A program made the position numbers and the translations under genes. This document shows positions 63,070 through 64,000 of a stretch of DNA of 64,000 nt, in pieces. Below the pieces are notes generated by a model. That model saw nothing but the letters and a program-made list of their open reading frames with translations. It was not told the DNA's origin and ran no database searches. This stretch comes from JBEVJC01 sp040510375 (GTDB lineage Bacteria > Bacteroidota > Bacteroidia > Chitinophagales > Chitinophagaceae): NCBI GenBank assembly GCA_040510375.1, contig JBEVJC010000012.1:496001-560000 (forward strand). The letters run 5' to 3'. Position 1 is the stretch's first letter. Each line of letters starts with the position of its first letter.

Positions 63070-64000
63070 CTATCCCTCCGCAAAAAATTTATGGAAATAG
63101 GGGATGGTCTCAATGCCCTTGTAATAATTTTCCAGGTTAAATTTTTCATTTGGACTATGGAGATTATCATTATCCAGGCCGAATCCCATAAACACAATCT
63201 TGATGCCCAGTTCTTTTTCAAGGATAGAACAGATGGGAATACTGCCACCACCGCGAACAGGGATGGGGGCCTTACCAAAAGTCTGTTCTACGGCCTTTAC
63301 AGCCGACAGGTATCCCTTGCTGTTGATCGGGGTCATATACGGTTCACCGCCATGGTGCAGGCTCGCTTTTACCGTTACGGCTGCAGGGGCAATGGAGGTA
63401 AAATAATTGAGCAGTATTTCGGTGATTTTTTCGGACGACTGATTAGGAACCAGGCGGGCCGAGATCTTGGCAAATGCTTTTGAAGGAAGAACAGTTTTTG
63501 CGCCTTCGCCTGTATAACCGCCCCAGATGCCGTTGATCTCAAGGGTAGGGCGGATGCCGGTACGTTCGTAGGTAGTAAAACCCTTCTCGCCCCATAATTC
63601 TTTTACGCCCAGTTCGGCCATATATTCTTTTTCATCGTAGGGTGCTTTATTAAGCAGTTCGCGTTCCTGCGCAGTGGCGATGGCCACATCATCATAAAAA
63701 CCCGGGATGGTGATATGGTTATTTTCATCATGACAGGAGGCGATCATCTGTGCAAGTATGGTAATCGGATTGGCAACTGCGCCGCCATATGTGCCGCTAT
63801 GCAGGTCGCGGTTGGCCCCGGTGATTTCCACTTCAATATAACTCAGGCCTCGGACGCCGGTGTCCAGTGAGGGATTTTCCATGCTCAGCATTGAGCTGTC
63901 GCTGATCAGGATCACATCGGCTTTCAGCAATTCTTTATTTTGCGAAACAAATTTGCCGAGGTTGGGCGAGCCGATCTCTTCCTCGCCTTCTATAAGGAAC
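63070..64000 (-). CDS. M20-family dipeptidase, 5' end beyond the window
   Basis: This is the C-terminal about 309 codons of a zinc peptidase; the frame is open to the window edge. The edge shows FLIEGEEEIGSPNLG, the M20 catalytic Glu-Glu motif. The dimerisation domain follows with VRGLSYIEVEITGANRDLHSGTYGGAVANP. The last ligand region reads RGGGSIPICSILEKELGIKIVFMGFGLDNDNLHSPNE with a terminal His. Such enzymes of the ArgE/DapE/PepV type (beta-Ala-Xaa or Xaa-His dipeptidase-like) cleave small peptides. The start lies beyond position 64000. Confidence 0.92.
   Translation of the reverse strand, partial: FLIEGEEEIGSPNLGKFVSQNKELLKADVILISDSSMLSMENPSLDTGVRGLSYIEVEITGANRDLHSGTYGGAVANPITILAQMIASCHDENNHITIPGFYDDVAIATAQERELLNKAPYDEKEYMAELGVKELWGEKGFTTYERTGIRPTLEINGIWGGYTGEGAKTVLPSKAFAKISARLVPNQSSEKITEILLNYFTSIAPAAVTVKASLHHGGEPYMTPINSKGYLSAVKAVEQTFGKAPIPVRGGGSIPICSILEKELGIKIVFMGFGLDNDNLHSPNEKFNLENYYKGIETIPYFHKFFAEG

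Overview
The window reads as a chromosomal segment of a Bacteroidota bacterium, most likely of the Chitinophagaceae type. The evidence is type IX secretion and gliding genes (gldJ, porV, a porP/sprF protein, one type A and one type B sorting-domain protein), bshA of bacillithiol synthesis, an arginine cluster built on an N-acylornithine carbamoyltransferase, and repeated TAnnTTTG promoter elements. I see no rRNA, tRNA, CRISPR array, insertion sequence or phage gene. The family-level placement is inference.

Left part (1-8.8 kb). A four-gene minus-strand operon (secreted alpha/beta hydrolase, NDH-2-like flavoprotein, HSL-type esterase, small NmrA/SDR protein) follows a textbook sigma-54 promoter (TGGCAC-N5-TTGCA, 4151-4166). 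Two 14-bp palindromes exactly 30 bp apart lie 87 and 117 bp upstream of the predicted start. The adjacent gene encodes a 1084-residue sigma-54 activator with four tandem GAF modules. Together these look like a complete, self-contained sensing circuit. Next comes a divergent NmrA/HxlR pair sharing overlapping promoters and a candidate HxlR operator.

9.3-15.4 kb. A plus-strand catabolic cluster holds an ethanolamine-type APC permease, a glutamine-synthetase-like ligase, an iron alcohol dehydrogenase, a gamma-glutamyl hydrolase and an aldehyde dehydrogenase. The set fits a gamma-glutamylation route for an amino alcohol, ethanolamine being the best guess: ligate to glutamate, oxidise alcohol to aldehyde to acid, then release glycine and glutamate. 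It is followed by cydAB (bd oxidase), whose leader carries a terminator-like hairpin between a promoter element and the cydA start.

18-32.6 kb. This part holds a T9SS type A surface protein, a DUF983 protein, a TauE/SafE exporter, murF, gldJ and porV (without the expected porU between them), ispF, dut, a DUF4292 lipoprotein, an EnvC-like degenerate LytM protein and bshA.

32.7-41.2 kb. A complete arginine operon on the minus strand runs GNAT acyltransferase, argG, argC, argD, argF', argB, argE', argH.

41.5-64 kb. This part holds housekeeping and envelope genes: an RsmI-like methylase, an EI24/CysZ-like protein, AAG glycosylase, a dicarboxylate symporter, porP/sprF, upp/anmK with back-to-back promoters, a giant PKD protein with a type B sorting domain, and a LiaF-like/DUF4288/LytS/LytTR signalling operon. 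It continues with a beta-propeller amidohydrolase, adenine deaminase, trmD, an S4 RNA-binding protein and an M20 peptidase cut by the window edge. Several genes (murF, dut, trmD) have the TAnnTTTG element only 4-5 nt before the ATG, which suggests leaderless mRNAs.
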